Origin: Leptodontidium sp. MPI-SDFR-AT-0119
Lineage: Eukaryota; Ascomycota; Leotiomycetes; Helotiales; Leptodontidiaceae
DNA: 64,000 nt
Reading direction: 5' to 3'
NCBI GenBank assembly: GCA_020726505.1
Contig: JAHLEZ010000030.1
Location: 496,001-560,000, forward strand
Shown piece after piece: positions 23,617-36,700 of this stretch. Made by a program: the position numbers and the translations under genes. The stretch's first letter is position 1, and each line of letters starts with the position of its first letter. The notes below the pieces were generated by a model. The model worked only from the letters and a program-made list of their open reading frames with translations. It had not been told where the DNA came from and did not search any database.

Positions 23617-25447
23617 ATGGAGCTATTCACACTCATCCCCATTGTCGGTACCTTTTTGGTCGTTGTGCTGGCTGCCAGGCCTTGGTCTCGCAAGCCCAAA
23701 GGCGCAAAGTCGCTTCCAGGTCCCAAAGGTACAAATTGTTCCATTTCTAGTACAGACGAATCATTTTAATTATTTTCTAGGCAAGCTCTTCTTTGGAAGT
23801 GATTTAGGCACAGGATACTTCTGGTTCAAGTTTGAAGAGTGGGCGAAGCAATATGGTCCAATCTACCAATACAGAACCTTTGGTCAGGTAAATATTGTTG
23901 TTTCAACGGAAAAGATCGCGAACGATTTGCTCAGAGAACGCGGCAACATTTACAGCTCTCGTGAGCAGCCGCCTATGGCATCTCACCTCCTCAGTGACAA
24001 TAAAAGGGCACTTTTCCTACCATACAATGGTTTGTACTTGCAGTTGGACTTCGTTGCCCGATATTCTGACCTATTTTCCAGATGAGTGGCGGAAGGTTCG
24101 CAAGTTCCAACACCAGGTGACCATGCCAAAGGCTGCTACGTCTTATCAACCACTTCAGCTTCAAGAATCAGCTCGACTTACTCAGGACCTCATTTCCGAC
24201 CCCAAGAACTATCAGATACTCTTCAAACGTTACGCTTCAGGTCTCATCCTTCGTTTGACCTACGACACGAGAATCGAGACTGGCGATGAAGAAACAGTTC
24301 GTCTGGTTTACGAGAATCAAACCAATGCTGAACGTATTGCTGCACCAGGCCAATACCTTGTTGACGTCCTTCCGATCTTACTGTGGTTACCCAAGTGGCT
24401 TGCTCCTTTCAAGCAGGAGGCAGCAGCGCATCGAAAACGCGAAGTGGCCTTGTTCAGTGGTCTCGTGGAAGATGTAAGGAGAAACGTTGAGGCAGGCAAG
24501 GCAGGGCCAAGTTTTACGCAAAAGTGGCTTGAGAACAAGGAGGAATACGGCATCTCTGATCTGCAGGCTGCCTACGTACTCGGAGGGCTGTTTTCGGCCG
24601 CCGCTTCAACAACAGCTTCGCTTGCGATGAGTTGGGTTTTGCTAATGGTGCTCAACCCCCAGTGGCTTTCCAAGATGCAAGAAGAGCTAGATCGCGTTGT
24701 CGGACCTGATCGACTTCCAACATTTGATGACATACCCCAGCTACCCATGGTCCGAGCTGTGGTCAAAGAAACAGCAAGGCTGAGGCCCGTCACTGCTGGG
24801 GGGATTGCACACAAAACAACTGCGGATGATGTTTACAATGGTTTCTTCATTCCCAAGGGAAGCCTGATTCACGCCAACCTGTGGTAAGCCGGTGACTTCT
24901 ATTACACTTCTTCTCCTCCACTGATGCATTTTATTTGCAGGGCCATCCAGCGGGATCCAGAACTTTATCCAGAGCCCGATACCTTTAATCCGAACAGATG
25001 GCTGTCACCAAAGTTCTCGACTTATCGTGAGCCTCTCACCCAATATCCAAACTGTCAGAACTACTCCGTGTTCGGTTTTGGGCGTCGTCTATGCCCTGGG
25101 TCCAACATTGCCGAACGCAGTCTGAATATTATTGTTGCTCGCCTTGGGTGGGCCTGCAATATCACCAAGGCAAAAGATGTCGCATCGGGCAAAGATATCA
25201 CGCCACCATCATATGATTGTAAGCTTGACCTGTTATTTCCGTCTTTGTTGAACCATTTGTAGTATCCCAGAATAAACTTTCCTCAGGCCAAGTGCTAACA
25301 AAGCCTTTAGACGTGAAAGGCTTGAATACAGAACCTCGCCAATTTCCGTTCGAGATTTCTTGCCGTTCTCCAGAGCGTTGGGCAGCGATTGGAAGGGAGG
25401 CTACTGCAGCCAGAGACGAATTGAGAAGGTCTTCTGTTGGTGCCTAG
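23617..25447 (+). CDS. Cytochrome P450 monooxygenase, OrdA/CYP64-like
   Basis: Five exons (23617-23728, 23781-24029, 24082-24883, 24941-25218, 25311-25447) give 525 residues. An N-terminal hydrophobic anchor (LFTLIPIVGTFLVVVLAA) precedes the proline hinge SLPGPKGKLFFG, as in ER-bound microsomal P450s. The K-helix ExxR is ETAR at 350-353, the meander holds FNPNRW near 403, and the heme loop FGFGRRLCPG places the Cys ligand at 439. The I-helix reads LFSAAASTTAS: the Thr pair is there, but the usual Asp/Glu before it is Ser. The fourth intron is 92 nt. Best resemblance from memory is to O-methylsterigmatocystin oxidoreductase-type P450s, a broad group, so no substrate is implied. Confidence 0.92.
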
Positions 25448-25919
25448 AGAATTTTCTTTGTCGCTTCCCTGCATGGAATTCACGGGCGTCTTTTAGCATT
25501 GGCAGCTCTGGCTGGTTTCTACTGTACTTCATTTAGACTAATAAACACACACTCTCACTATTTAAAGTAAGGTGCAATGATTGCGTTGCAACTAAATTGA
25601 GCTATTTTCGAGCTTGATGACTCAGAGAGAAATCAAGCTCGCTAGCCTTGACAATCTTGTCTGCCATTGTACAATTGATTTCATAACGTGTATTAGTAAG
25701 CGATTTTAGTCTACCCCACCACTTTTTCGCATCCGCCCCTCCCCTAGCCCCCTCTATATAATACTTACCTTTAATATCTCCACAATAATAACTCTAATTC
25801 GTTTAAAATTTGGAATATTTACAGTTGTATATAAAGCTATTAAGATTCTCTAAGCGCGTGTAGGGGCTAGCGCCCGATAGCTCACAGAATTCAAAACGGC
25901 GGCCAAAACTAAACGCTAA

Positions 25920-27700
25920 CTCCCTCCCGGTATTTAACGAACTTTAAGGCTCTTAAGCGACTTAAAAGGCTACTATAAAGCCTCGTAGAGCGAGGACTAT
26001 TAATTCTAACTCTAAAGAGTAAGTTCCCGACCTTACGACTTCTTTACTATAAGCTTAGCTTTAAAAAACTAGTGCGGGGGGGCCAAATTAAGAAATAGTA
26101 GATATAACTTCTTCTCTTGTACAAATCCGTACACTTATAACTGCCCTTATAAAGAAACGCCCTGTCTTTAATCTTAAGGTGTTATTTGATAAGGAACTAC
26201 AGAACGTTAGCTTTAATATATAACTAATTATTAACAAGAGCAAATAATATGCGATTATAAAGAATTAAAATATAAACTCCGTCTCTAATCGAATTACTTA
26301 TAAACGACTTTATAAGGTTATATAGAGAATAGGAGTAAAGCTATAAACCGAACGACGGAGCTTGTTACCTTCGGAAAGACTTATTCGACAGGCCTTTGAG
26401 TTTCTCTTTAGGAATCCGAAAACCCCTATTATAACTATAAATATGAGAGATTAAGAGACATTCGATAATGCTATAGTTCCCCTCCGAGTATATAAGTACA
26501 AGAAGATAACGTCGGCTAATGAGATCACGATTAATGTGTATTACAAAACACCGGAAGATGTGAAAATATTAAGTTTAGACGACAGGAAATCTATAAGTAA
26601 GGGAAAAAAGAGCTCTAAGGGCAAATCTAAAGCGGACAAAGCCCGGGATACTATAAGACTTACTCTATTAGGCTAGGAAAACAGCGAAATTAATGCCCTA
26701 GGCAGTGACCCGTTTCCGAATATCCTTAAAGACGACGAAGTTACGAAGCTAAAGACTAGTCTTACGCCTAGGGACTCTATAACTTGGCGTATATTAAATA
26801 CTAATTACTAAAGGGAAAAGGAGTATATACTAGAAGAAGTAACTTGCGTAAATATCTTTTATATTAATAACTACGCAAAACGCTTATATAATAACAAAAA
26901 GAAGTGTTATTACGTTATGAAAAGGGCAAGAACACACTATACTATTAATATTAAACGATAGTAAGAATGGGCGGCTATAGTTAACGCTAAAGCTTTAAGA
27001 GTTACTAAAACTCAACCGCTAACGGAATAATTAATCGACTTCGCCGAAGGGGCCCTAAGAACTAGTTATAAGCTAAAACTTACTAGCGCGAGGAAAGTAG
27101 ATTAAACTATAGTAGAAACTCTAGTTAAAGTTAATAAGAGCTCCTCCTTAATCAATAAATTAACTTAACTTTTATTATTATAAATAATATAAAGTATAAT
27201 AAATTAAGTGCCGACTTCTATAGTTATTCTAGTTGTCTCTAGTACTCTTAGACTCTTTGTAATGTCGGAATCTTATTATCCTGGGTAGTCGAATAGGCCT
27301 TAAGTACACATAAATCTACCGCAAAATCCGGCTCTTAAATTATCTGAGTATACCTTTATACTCTTACTATTGTTACCCCTTAAATTATTAGACAACGACG
27401 AAAATGAGGTAGAGTTAATAGACTAATAAATAGTTTAAAAAGAAAAGAATTTTAAACGGAGGGAGTAGTTAAGCAGAGGTTTTGAGCTTATAAGAGAGGC
27501 CTTTATTATAGACGTGAGCTAATTAAGAGATATTCCCTTTATTAGCTCTCTTAATATTCCGGCGGGTATTGCTTATTATATTAAAGACCACGTTTTTAAA
27601 TTTAAGAAAGTCTATAAGGAAAATAAGTACGCTGCTATTAATTTAATTAACTTTAGTAGTAGCGCTATAAGAAGACAAAATATGTCAGGTGTGGGGTTAA
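25920..27700 (+). pseudogene. Unrecognised accessory reading frame in the Tc1/mariner-like element
   Basis: Plus-strand sequence with long open stretches broken by TAA/TAG of RIP type. Between about 26,520 and 27,120 one frame reads through few stops, with the segments YYKTPEDVKILSLDDRK, a Lys/Ser-rich linker, YVMKRARTHYTINIKR and LIDFAEGALRTSYKLKL. I recognise no domain. It faces the transposase across about 0.4 kb. It could be an accessory transposition protein or an unrelated insertion. Confidence 0.45.
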
Positions 27701-28079
27701 GTAAAGATGCTAACGACCCCGACCTTTTTGTTGATTATTAAGGTTTTTTTAGTTAAGTAATAATTAATAAAGAATAAACATATCTAGGATCTCTTGTTTC
27801 CTTTGTTTCCATAATTAATTGCGCTAAATTATATTAATTTTATATATTATATTTCGCCTTGGATGCCCCTCCCCCGTATCTTATATTATATCTTCACTTT
27901 CACTTAGTATTACTTAATTAAGAAATTATTATTAAATTACTTAATATTTACTTTCTTTATATCTCCTATTATAATTACTATTAAATAGTATATATTTAAG
28001 TTATATCATATTTCTTAAAATGTGCTCTTGCTTTTTATATAACTTCTAGACTAGTTCTTGACTTTCTTATTATAAATTT

Positions 28080-29050
28080 AAGGAAAGACTAGTAAGAAGC
28101 GTAGTTTTTATGCTCTTTATAATAGTTCCTATGAATCTAATACTTTAAATCTTTAAAGCTCTCTTTGATAGGGTTAAAATCAGGGGAATATAAAGGTAGG
28201 AACTTTAGTTATACTCTCTTACGCTAATATATTATTAATATCTCTCTAATATTCTTATAATAAATTGAAGTGTTGTCGAGTATAACGACTAATTAAGGGC
28301 TAGGAAAGGGGTTATATAAAGGTAATAAATAATCTACTAAGAAATCCTGTACGATATTTATAGTATAGGTGCCCTTTAACGTGTGGGATATTATGTAGCC
28401 GTTTATTATATATACCGCCAAAACAAAGACTCTTTCTGTATATATTAACTATTAAAAAATCTTTGCCTTAGTACCTTTATAAGACTAATTAAAGATCTGA
28501 TCTTTATTTTTTTTGTCACTTTTAGACTCGTTAATAGCAACTACTTAATTTATAAAGAACTATTATATAAAATTAAGTCATATAATCCTTAATTCTTTAT
28601 TCTGTTAAGCCGTAACGTATTTAAGTCGTTTCCTAATAATCTTAATTCGTTAGAGAGCATAGTAAATCGTTAATATAAACACATTTATATTATATGCCTT
28701 AGAAAGAAAGATCTTTAGCTTATTTAAGTATATTTAAGGCCTCTAATCTAATAAGAGTTTCAGGGCCTTTTCGTACTCTTATTAAAGTAGTAGGACCGGT
28801 CCTCTAGAGAGAGGCAATGCCTGAAATCCCTTATCTAACCTCTTCTTAATTCGATAGACGGTTTATATAGAAGTACTATAAATTATAGCGATTTACTTAA
28901 GGTACTCGAATAGGAGGGGTCTAGGTTCGCGAAGGGCATGCTTAATGTTCGCTATAACAGATATAAGTAAACAAGTAGGTATAATACAATAACAAAAATT
29001 AGTTCGTTAGAAAGTGCTAAGTGGTAGCTTTAATTTAACGTATCTACGAA
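28080..29050 (-). pseudogene. Tc1/mariner DDE transposase relic
   Basis: On the minus strand, VILDNTSIYY (second catalytic Asp) is followed about 30 codons later by FLPLYSPDFNPIKESFKDLK. This is the classic end of Tc1/mariner catalytic domains, with the third acidic residue (NPIE) changed to Lys, a G-to-A effect. Many stops interrupt the frame upstream. The product would have been about 320 residues. Confidence 0.75.
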
Positions 29051-29361
29051 GTGTTTTAAAGGTTGCGTTGTAGAGTTATGTGTAGGGGGGCGTATATAGC
29101 GAATAGTGGAGGGGAACTTAGATATCAAAAGTGGTGGGGTCAGTTAAAATCGCTTTCTAACACACGTTATAAAAAGAGCTTGTAGTTCTCTGAAATCTGA
29201 ATCCTGCTGTATGATATTTGTAGGGTAAGTTGTAGACACGATAAAATGCATGATTGAAGTACAATTTGCCATGTTCACTCTAGAGACCATACAATCTCAT
29301 CTTTCCAGCATATGTGTTTCCCCCTTCCATTCGCAGCTGCGTAAAACGTAACACTACTCTT

Positions 29362-30080
29362 CTATCTCATCCCAGGCACCATAATTCTCTCATCGGTACT
29401 CTTGAACACCTTCTCATGCGATAGCTCCCCAGTAGGCAACCCAAACACCAATTGAGCTTTCAAGGACCACGCCGGAGGAACATTCCATTCAGATGTAACC
29501 CTCTGGTCTACCGTTGGGTTGACATGTTGTAGATTACAACCGAAGCCTTCAAGGTGAAGAGCGGTCCATAGATTGACCGCTTGTATTGCATTATTGGCTT
29601 CAGAGAAATCCTCTAGGTGGTATTTGAAGCGTGGGAACTTTGATTGGAATTCGCGGATCGTGGCTGAGTCTTCAAAGAGAAGGATCTGCGGTGATTTATT
29701 TACATTAACGACTTGAGAACCAAATATCCGCCTTACTCTTGAGGTGATCCTCTCATCCTCTGCTGTTGAAAGGATAGACATGAGTCATAACTCACAGTTC
29801 CATAACCATCCTGGCGCCCAGACAACTTCTTCTCATACTCACTGTACATGACCGCGCTTAATGTAGACTTGAAACATTCCTTCGCAATCTCCCAAAATCG
29901 CACATGTTGGTGTTGAAGTAGAATGACGAAGCGAGTTGATTGGCAGTTGAAGGAGCTAGGTGTGTGTTTGATAACCTCGCGGGCGATTTCCAGGATCCGC
30001 TCGTCGCTAATAGGCGATTTGGGAGAGATAGAGTAGCAGGTTCGACGGCTCCTGATTATGTCGAGAAATTTATCAGACAT
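29362..30080 (-). CDS. Nitroreductase-family protein, Frm2/Hbn1-like
   Basis: Two exons, 30080-29796 and 29685-29362, give 202 residues, matching the small fungal Frm2/Hbn1 type. The 110-nt intron has GTGAGT and CCGCAG ends; joining gives DGYGTILLFEDSATI, the conserved block. Other landmarks are FLDIIRSRRTCYSI (FMN phosphate-binding arginines), TPSSFNCQSTRFVIL, and WTALHLEGFGCNLQHVNP for the second FMN-binding segment. The family reduces nitro compounds and quinones with NAD(P)H and in yeast affects fatty acid and oxidative-stress signalling. No targeting signal is seen, so cytosolic is likely. It is divergent from the NmrA-like gene over 461 bp. The cluster role may be quinone or nitro-aromatic reduction. 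Confidence 0.9.
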
Positions 30081-30541
30081 GGTGAATCTGGAGCCTGTTT
30101 AAAAAAAAGGGGGGGAAGAATATTGATGAAGTGATTGATGCTTCCTTCGGAGTAAAATTGAATTATGATATTTCCACGGGTCGGTCTAGGTGCTTTTTTT
30201 TGAAGACTTGAAAAGCAAGTCTTGGAGCCACGCCATGGATTCCCCTAGTTCCACCGATGGGTGAGCTGTAATCACGCAACTCCCCACAACCTGTAACAGA
30301 TGGCCGCCAGTGCCCTCAAAATAAAGGGCGGGGGGTGGTGGCGGGGTAAGGTGGGGGAGTTATGCCCCACGGAATTGAACTACGGACGACTAAACTCACC
30401 TGGCAACTCAAGGTATCGACGGTTCCGATGAAAGGCACATAAAAACGCTTACTCGACTTTTCTCGATAACATTGAACAGATTTCAAACCATTGTCTACCT
30501 TCACCATCGAGCCTTGGACTTACACCCTCGCTCTCCTGAAC
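30081..30541. promoter_or_regulatory. Shared intergenic promoter, nitroreductase and NmrA-like genes
   Basis: 461 bp between divergent starts. It includes a purine run near 30,101-30,117 and a G-rich GGGCGGGGGGTGGTGGCGGGG stretch near 30,326. Co-regulation of the two redox proteins is plausible. No operator is identified. Confidence 0.45.
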
Positions 30542-31788
30542 ATGTCGTCAGAAACGTCAAAAAAGATAATCCTGGTTCTCGGTGCCACAGGTACTCAAGG
30601 TCTGTACATCAAGCACGCAAAAACATTTACCTTTTGATCAATGGTTTGACTAATACTCATGATAGGCGGTTCTGTCGCAAACAATCTGCTCAAATATCCT
30701 GAGCAATACACCACTCGTTGCTTAACACGCAGCCCCGATTCAACCAAAGCCAAGGCTCTGGCTGCCCTTGGTGCTGAGATCGCCCAAGCAGATCTGACAA
30801 AACCTTCTACGCTTCCTGCTGCATTCAAAGATGTATGGGGTGTTTTCGCTGTGACTGACTTCTACGACACGGTAATTCCTCTAGTCCCACAGTCTGAATT
30901 CTTTGGATGTACTGATACATGAAAAGGCCGTACTTGAGGACCCTATGAGCGAAGAAAAGCAGGGGAAGAACATTGTAGAAGCCGCTGCTAAAGCTGGCGT
31001 CCAGTGCTTTCTGTGGAGTACACTACCAAGTTCCTTCAAGATTTCTGGTGGCAAATTTGTCACTCGATTGTATGAAGGTATGTCCAGATGACTAACAAGA
31101 AACACTCCCTATCATACCTTGAAACTTGGCTAAGCTAGCCCACAGGCAAATCTTCCGTTGACGCTGTGATCCGAGAAGCTGGTCTCTCTGGGGCTTTCAT
31201 TCGCACTGGGAACTTTTACGAAAACATGATCCTGCGGAAATATGCTGCTTATGATAAAGATGCCGATGTCATCACCATGGCCCGGCCTATCATCACAGCT
31301 GATGCTGAGAGTAAGCAAAATCTTCCCTCTTTGTTTTGGCGATATCAAATTGCTAAACGTTAACCAGTCACTACTCTTTACGTTGAGAAGGATCTTGCAG
31401 CAGTTTGCAAAGCCATCTATGATCAGTGGGATGACAAGAAATCAAGTCTTGACGGAAAGTACTACCTTGCAAGTGGTGCACGTGAGACACAAAGACAGAT
31501 CAACGAGGTTCTTGAAAGAGGTGTGCACGCCATCCTAGCTTATCGGTTATATTATTGCTGACGTTCTGGTGCATAGTTTCTGGCAAGAAGGTCGTGTTCA
31601 CGACGAAGCCAACAACTGGTATCAAAGATCGTGATATCATGCTTCAGCTGTACAATGCAGTGGGCATGTATCCGGGAGTCACAGTCCCTTCCCCCGAAGT
31701 TCTGGATCTAGGTATCAAGCTTCACACATGCGAGGATTATATAAGAGAGAGGTTGCTTCCGCATTTGGGCTTGAAAGCAATCGCCTAA
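30542..31788 (+). CDS. NmrA-like NAD(P)-binding protein
   Basis: Six exons (30542-30599, 30666-30871, 30927-31077, 31146-31310, 31368-31520, 31577-31788) encode 314 residues. The first splice restores the glycine-rich loop LGATGTQGGSVANNLL. TRCLTRSPDSTKAKAL, ADLTKPSTLPAAFKDVWGVFAVTDF, FIRTGNFYENM and a C-terminal PSPEVLDLGIKLHT region follow, all characteristic of NmrA-like atypical SDRs. The Tyr-x-x-x-Lys catalytic pair of classical SDRs is not evident. Members act as redox sensors binding NAD(P) or as reductases on cluster intermediates. All introns are 55-68 nt with GT/AG. Probably cytosolic or nuclear. Whether this copy is regulatory or enzymatic cannot be told. Confidence 0.9.
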
Positions 31789-32142
31789 TTAAAATCTCGG
31801 TTAGATGTTGCTTATGGGAAGCAGGTGATAGTCGATCCGGTGTGAAAATGGAGATTCTGGATAAACATTTCTGTATCTAGCTTAGCTTGCCTCCATAATT
31901 TTCTAGGAAAATTCACCTTTGATTCAGCTTGTCTATATTTCAGGGCATCTATTGTGTTATAACAGCCAAAGGCAATCCACTCCATGCAAAGGGTAATAAA
32001 CAAACAACTTTTTTTCGGGACTTTTGACTCCCCTGCCTTTGACCCCCATCGTCTTCCAAACTTCAAAGAACCCCAAAAGCACCTCTTACTTCAAGCCCCT
32101 AGCGATATAGAGCCTTATAAGCTTTGTAATAGCCGGGGAGCT

Positions 32143-33735
32143 ATGGAGCCCCTTTCCGATCCTTTCGGCGATTCAGAGGCTCTAATACCCACGCTAAGGC
32201 CTAGAGACCTAGGGGAACTTCCCACTAGGCTAACTAGAGCTGAGGAATCGATCGAAGATACTCTTAGGGCCTTTAGAGCTACTGTTGCCGCTAGCTCTAC
32301 GTCTCTAAGGCAAAACACCCCTTTCCGGCCCCTATTCGCTAGTGCGGCTCAACTGGCCCCTGCAAAGCGCGGACTAACTAACCCGACTATCGAACCACTA
32401 TATCGATAAGACACCACGAGTTAACACTAACTTCGATGGTAAATATTACTAAAGCCAGACTTTCTTCCAAGGTAGTCAAAACAATAAGACTAGTAGTCAA
32501 AAGCTAGTCCTTGAAGCTCGAGACTTACTAGTTAAGGCATATTCGGCTACTAAGTTAAGGGAAGAGTAAGCGAAGTTACTCGATTTGCTTGAGATATTCA
32601 GAGAGTACACAGAGTATAATAGAGTCAAAAATACGTCATCAATTCTAGCCTCACAAGTAGCTAACCTTAAAAGAGCTTCAAAGAAAATCGAAAGTCAAGT
32701 AAAATCGACTACTTAGGCTAAAGTAGTAACAGAGGCTAACCGCTAACACCCTCAACCACTAAACTAGGTACAAAGCATAGCTATTAGTAGTACTAATAGC
32801 GGTACTAAGGGGAATAGGGCTAGGGCTCCGGGTAGCCCTAGGAACCCTACCGAAACCGGGGCTAATAAGCCAAAGGGAAATAGTAAGTCAGTCACTTCTA
32901 AGAGATGTACCCTCTTATAAACGCAAAGAGTATCGACTACAGAATTTTCCTCTATTAATGCGCGCAATCGAATTAACTTGGCTTTTAAAGAGAAAGGCTT
33001 TAGAGACTTAGTAATCTCTACTGTCTCTCTCTCGCTTAAGGGTAATATAGTACTTACTACTACTCCTACCTTTAACGTTGACTTTTTGATTTAAAATGAG
33101 GCTATTATTAAAGGGGTACTTCCTTCGGTATATAGCCTTAAAAAGGGAGAGCTATAGTACAAAGTTACTATTTATGGAATTCCTATTATAGACTTTAGTA
33201 CAGAAAATGGCTTGCTTAACTCAGAGCTAGTCTCAGAAGAAATTAAGACCTTTAATACAGGTTTAACTCTTGTAGGTAATTCTTACTAGGCTACGCTAAG
33301 AGAGAAACGTGACTCAGGTCTAGTACGCACGAGTACTATTATAGTAGCTTTCCCCGATGAAAAACAAGCAAAAAGAGCTATTAGTAATAGGCTCTTTATT
33401 AGGGGAATATCTGCAAAAGTAGTTAAATTTATAGCTACTAATAGTACTACTTAATGCCAAAAATGCGTTAGTTTTGGTCACTCTGAATTACTATGTAAAA
33501 GAGAAGTCCAATGTACTTTATATGCCGGAAACTATACAAGAAAAGCTCATGCTTATAATACTTATAAATCAAATACTAAGTGTAGTCACACTAGTATTAA
33601 ATGAGCTAATTGTAAAGAAAATACTCACTCAGTTAACTCAAAGCTTTGCGAAATTTACTTAGTAATTAAAAACAAGGCCCCTAGACCTACTCAAAATAGC
33701 AGTAACTCTTTGTATAACACTAGTAATAATAATTG
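32143..33735 (+). pseudogene. LINE ORF1 (gag-like, CCHC zinc knuckles) relic
   Basis: Starts MEPLSDPFGDSEAL at 32143 and stays open to 32409, then has several RIP-type stops. Near 33,455-33,660 successive Cys/His knuckles can be read (CQKCVSFGHSELLCKR, then NTKCSHTSIK and CKENTHSVNSKLC), partly damaged by Cys-to-Tyr changes. The protein would coat the LINE RNA. Confidence 0.8.
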
Positions 33736-36700
33736 GACTTAAAATCCTTCAAATCAATGCGAATAAGAGCCTGCCTATTACAGAGCACGTATTACAAGTA
33801 GCCGTGGAGTTGTCAATTGAGGTTATAGCTATTTAAGAGCCTTGGATTATAAAAGAGACCGATTTATTATACCGATCGGTAACTCACTCTAGCTTTAAGC
33901 AAATCCTCCCTGACCAAGCCTTAGCTAGGCCTAGAACGCTATTTTATATATCTAATAAGGTATTAGCCACTTTAGCGCCTAGCTCACCACAAGACCCTGA
34001 TTGTGTTATAATAGACTTAGCTGATTCTATTTAGCTAATTAACGTCTATAATGTGATATATCTAAATCACTCTAATAGTATACCTACAATACAAAGAAAG
34101 GATTTACTCCCGCCTGAGTTTAAAGCTAAGACTATATTATTAGGGGATTTTAATACACATCACCCGTGGTGGGACCCCTTGTAAAACCAAGGCTCAAATG
34201 CCGAGTTTTACTAGAAATAATAGAGAAATACTCTTTAAATTTAATAAATACTCCAGGGGAAGGAACATTTTATAGGCCTTATATAACAACTCCTTCTATA
34301 TTAGATTTAACACATTGCTACTCAAGGAATAGCTAATAAGATCGAGGAATAGCAAGTTATGCCAAACCTAGGCTCAGATTACTTTAGGGTATTATTTACT
34401 ATTACTAGTAATACTCAAACAACTTACCTTATAATTCAAAAGTTTAATATAAAGAATATAGAATAGTATAAGTTTAAGAACACTTTACAAAGCTCTTTCC
34501 AAAACTTTAATTATAATCCTAATTTTACGTATATAAATCAAGAACTAGATAAGCTAAGAGAGTTATTTACTAGTAAAATAGTTGAGGCAGCTAATAAGAC
34601 GATTCCAAAGTCAAAGCACTTAATTAATAGTAAACCCTAGTGGAATGAAGACTTAAAAGCTCTACGGAAAAGAATGCAACAGTTATACCGAAAAGCAAAG
34701 GCTTTAGAGTACACTTTATTTTAAGAAGAGCTTAAAAAAGCTAAAAACCTTTACTTTAACTCTATTAAATTAGAGAAAACAAAGCACTAGAATAAATTCT
34801 TAGAAAGAGAAGATACTTAATCGATTTTTAAAGCAATATTATATACAAAAGGATTTAGCTCACAGCTTATCCCTAGCTTATATAACTAAGAAATAAATAA
34901 GTTAGAATCGGCTTTCCACAAAAAGTGTAATATCTTTAGAAGTACCCTCTTTCTAGAGCCGCCTACTACAAAAGGCCCTAACTTACAAAGCCTAAAAAAC
35001 ACTAGCTACTTAAAAACTAGTAAAGAACTTTGGAAGTGGCCTTTTTTATCCCAAGGGGAATTAAGTAGAGCATGTACTACTAAGATTAAGGGTAAAACCC
35101 CTGGCCCTAATCTTATAACACAGGAAATTATAGTCTAAGCTTATTTAGCTATTCCAAATATATTCTTTAAAGTATACTCAATACTTATAAGTCAAGGGTA
35201 TCACCCAAAAATATGGAAACAAGTTACTAGCTTTATTCTTAAGAAACCAAAAAAACCAGACTACTTAAAACCAAAAGTATATAAGGTTATATCCTTATTA
35301 AATTGCCTAGGGAAGGTCTCTGAAAGAATACTAGCATAGCGCCTTAGCTACTTAGCCGAGACTACTAGCCTATTACATGATTCCTAAATCGGTAGTAAGT
35401 TATATAAATCGGCTATTAATACAACTTTACTATTATAAAATGAAGTAGAGATTAATAAGGCGAATAAACTAAAGACTAGCGTCCTATTTCTTGATGTTAA
35501 GGGAGCATTCGATCACGTGGCAAAAAACAGGTTACTAGAAATCCTAGTCTCCTTAAAACTACTATTAAGCCTTATAACGTGGATTAAATCGTTTATAGAA
35601 GACCGAATTATAAGATTAAGCTTTAATAATTTAACTGAAGCATTTTATCTTATTAATATAGGTATCCCTCAAGGAAGTCCTATTTCGCTAATTCTATTCC
35701 TTATATATATTCGGGACTTATTCAAGTCTCGAAGTATTAAGCCTATATTATACATGGACGATATAAGGCTAATAGCCTCTTCAAAAAGCTTCAAGAATAA
35801 TATCAAGATACTAAAAAGAGAGGCTAAGGCCCTAGTTAAGTCAGGAGAGGAAGAATCAATTAGCTTTGATATTGAAAAAACAGAATTAATACACTTCTTC
35901 TATAATAAAAACCTCCTCTCCTTAAGACTACCAAATGATAGTGTATTAGCTCCTAAAAAACTAGTACGCTGGCTAGGAATTTACTTTGACTTAAATCTTA
36001 AGTTTAAAGAACATATAGCGATTAGGACTTCCGAAGGAAAGCAAATGTTTTATCGCCTAAATAGACTAGCAAATATTACTAAAGGGCTCTCCCCTTATGT
36101 AATTCGACAACTTTACTTAGCCTGTATTACTAGTGTAATAGACTACGGTTCTATATTATAGTGGAAAATTAATACAAAAACAAAGCCTATGCTAAAGCCA
36201 CTACAAGCTATATAAAACCTAGCTACTAGAAAGATATTAGGAGTGTTTAAAACCTCCCCTATTATCCCTATGGAACTAGAGGCAGCGATACTTCCACTAT
36301 ATATTAGGTTAAACTATAGCTCTAGACGCTATATACTCCGTGCCTTAAAGTTAAGCCCAAGACACCCTATTAGGGAAACAGTTAATAAAGCTATAAATAG
36401 AATTAATGAGGAAACGCAAGACCTCGAGGAATTTAATCCTGATTCTACTACTCAAGTCGAGAGCCTAGTAAAGTCAATTTATCCTTTAATTGATTTAAAT
36501 ATACTTAAAGAAATAAAACACTTTTATTTCCCTCTATAGGAGAGAGAAGTACTATATAATATTCAAATATCTAAATTAAAAAAAGAGGAAGAGGCAAAGC
36601 AATATATTCAGTATTTACAAGATATATGTAATACGAATACTACCTCTATATATATAGATGGCTCTCAGACGTAAGAGGGGCACGGAATAGGCTACGCTTT

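Larger units (their letters stand above)
25686..29167 (-). mobile_element. Tc1/mariner-like DNA transposon, 3.5 kb, RIP-inactivated
   Basis: Terminal inverted repeats of about 42 bp begin ACGTGTRTTAG, then AAGCGATTTTA and CCCCACCACTTTT. They are present at 25686 and, inverted, at 29126-29167, flanked by TA at 25684-25685 and 29168-29169. The minus strand of the right half carries a DDE transposase relic. The left 1.8 kb carries a separate plus-strand frame. The element lies between the P450 and nitroreductase genes. Confidence 0.8.
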
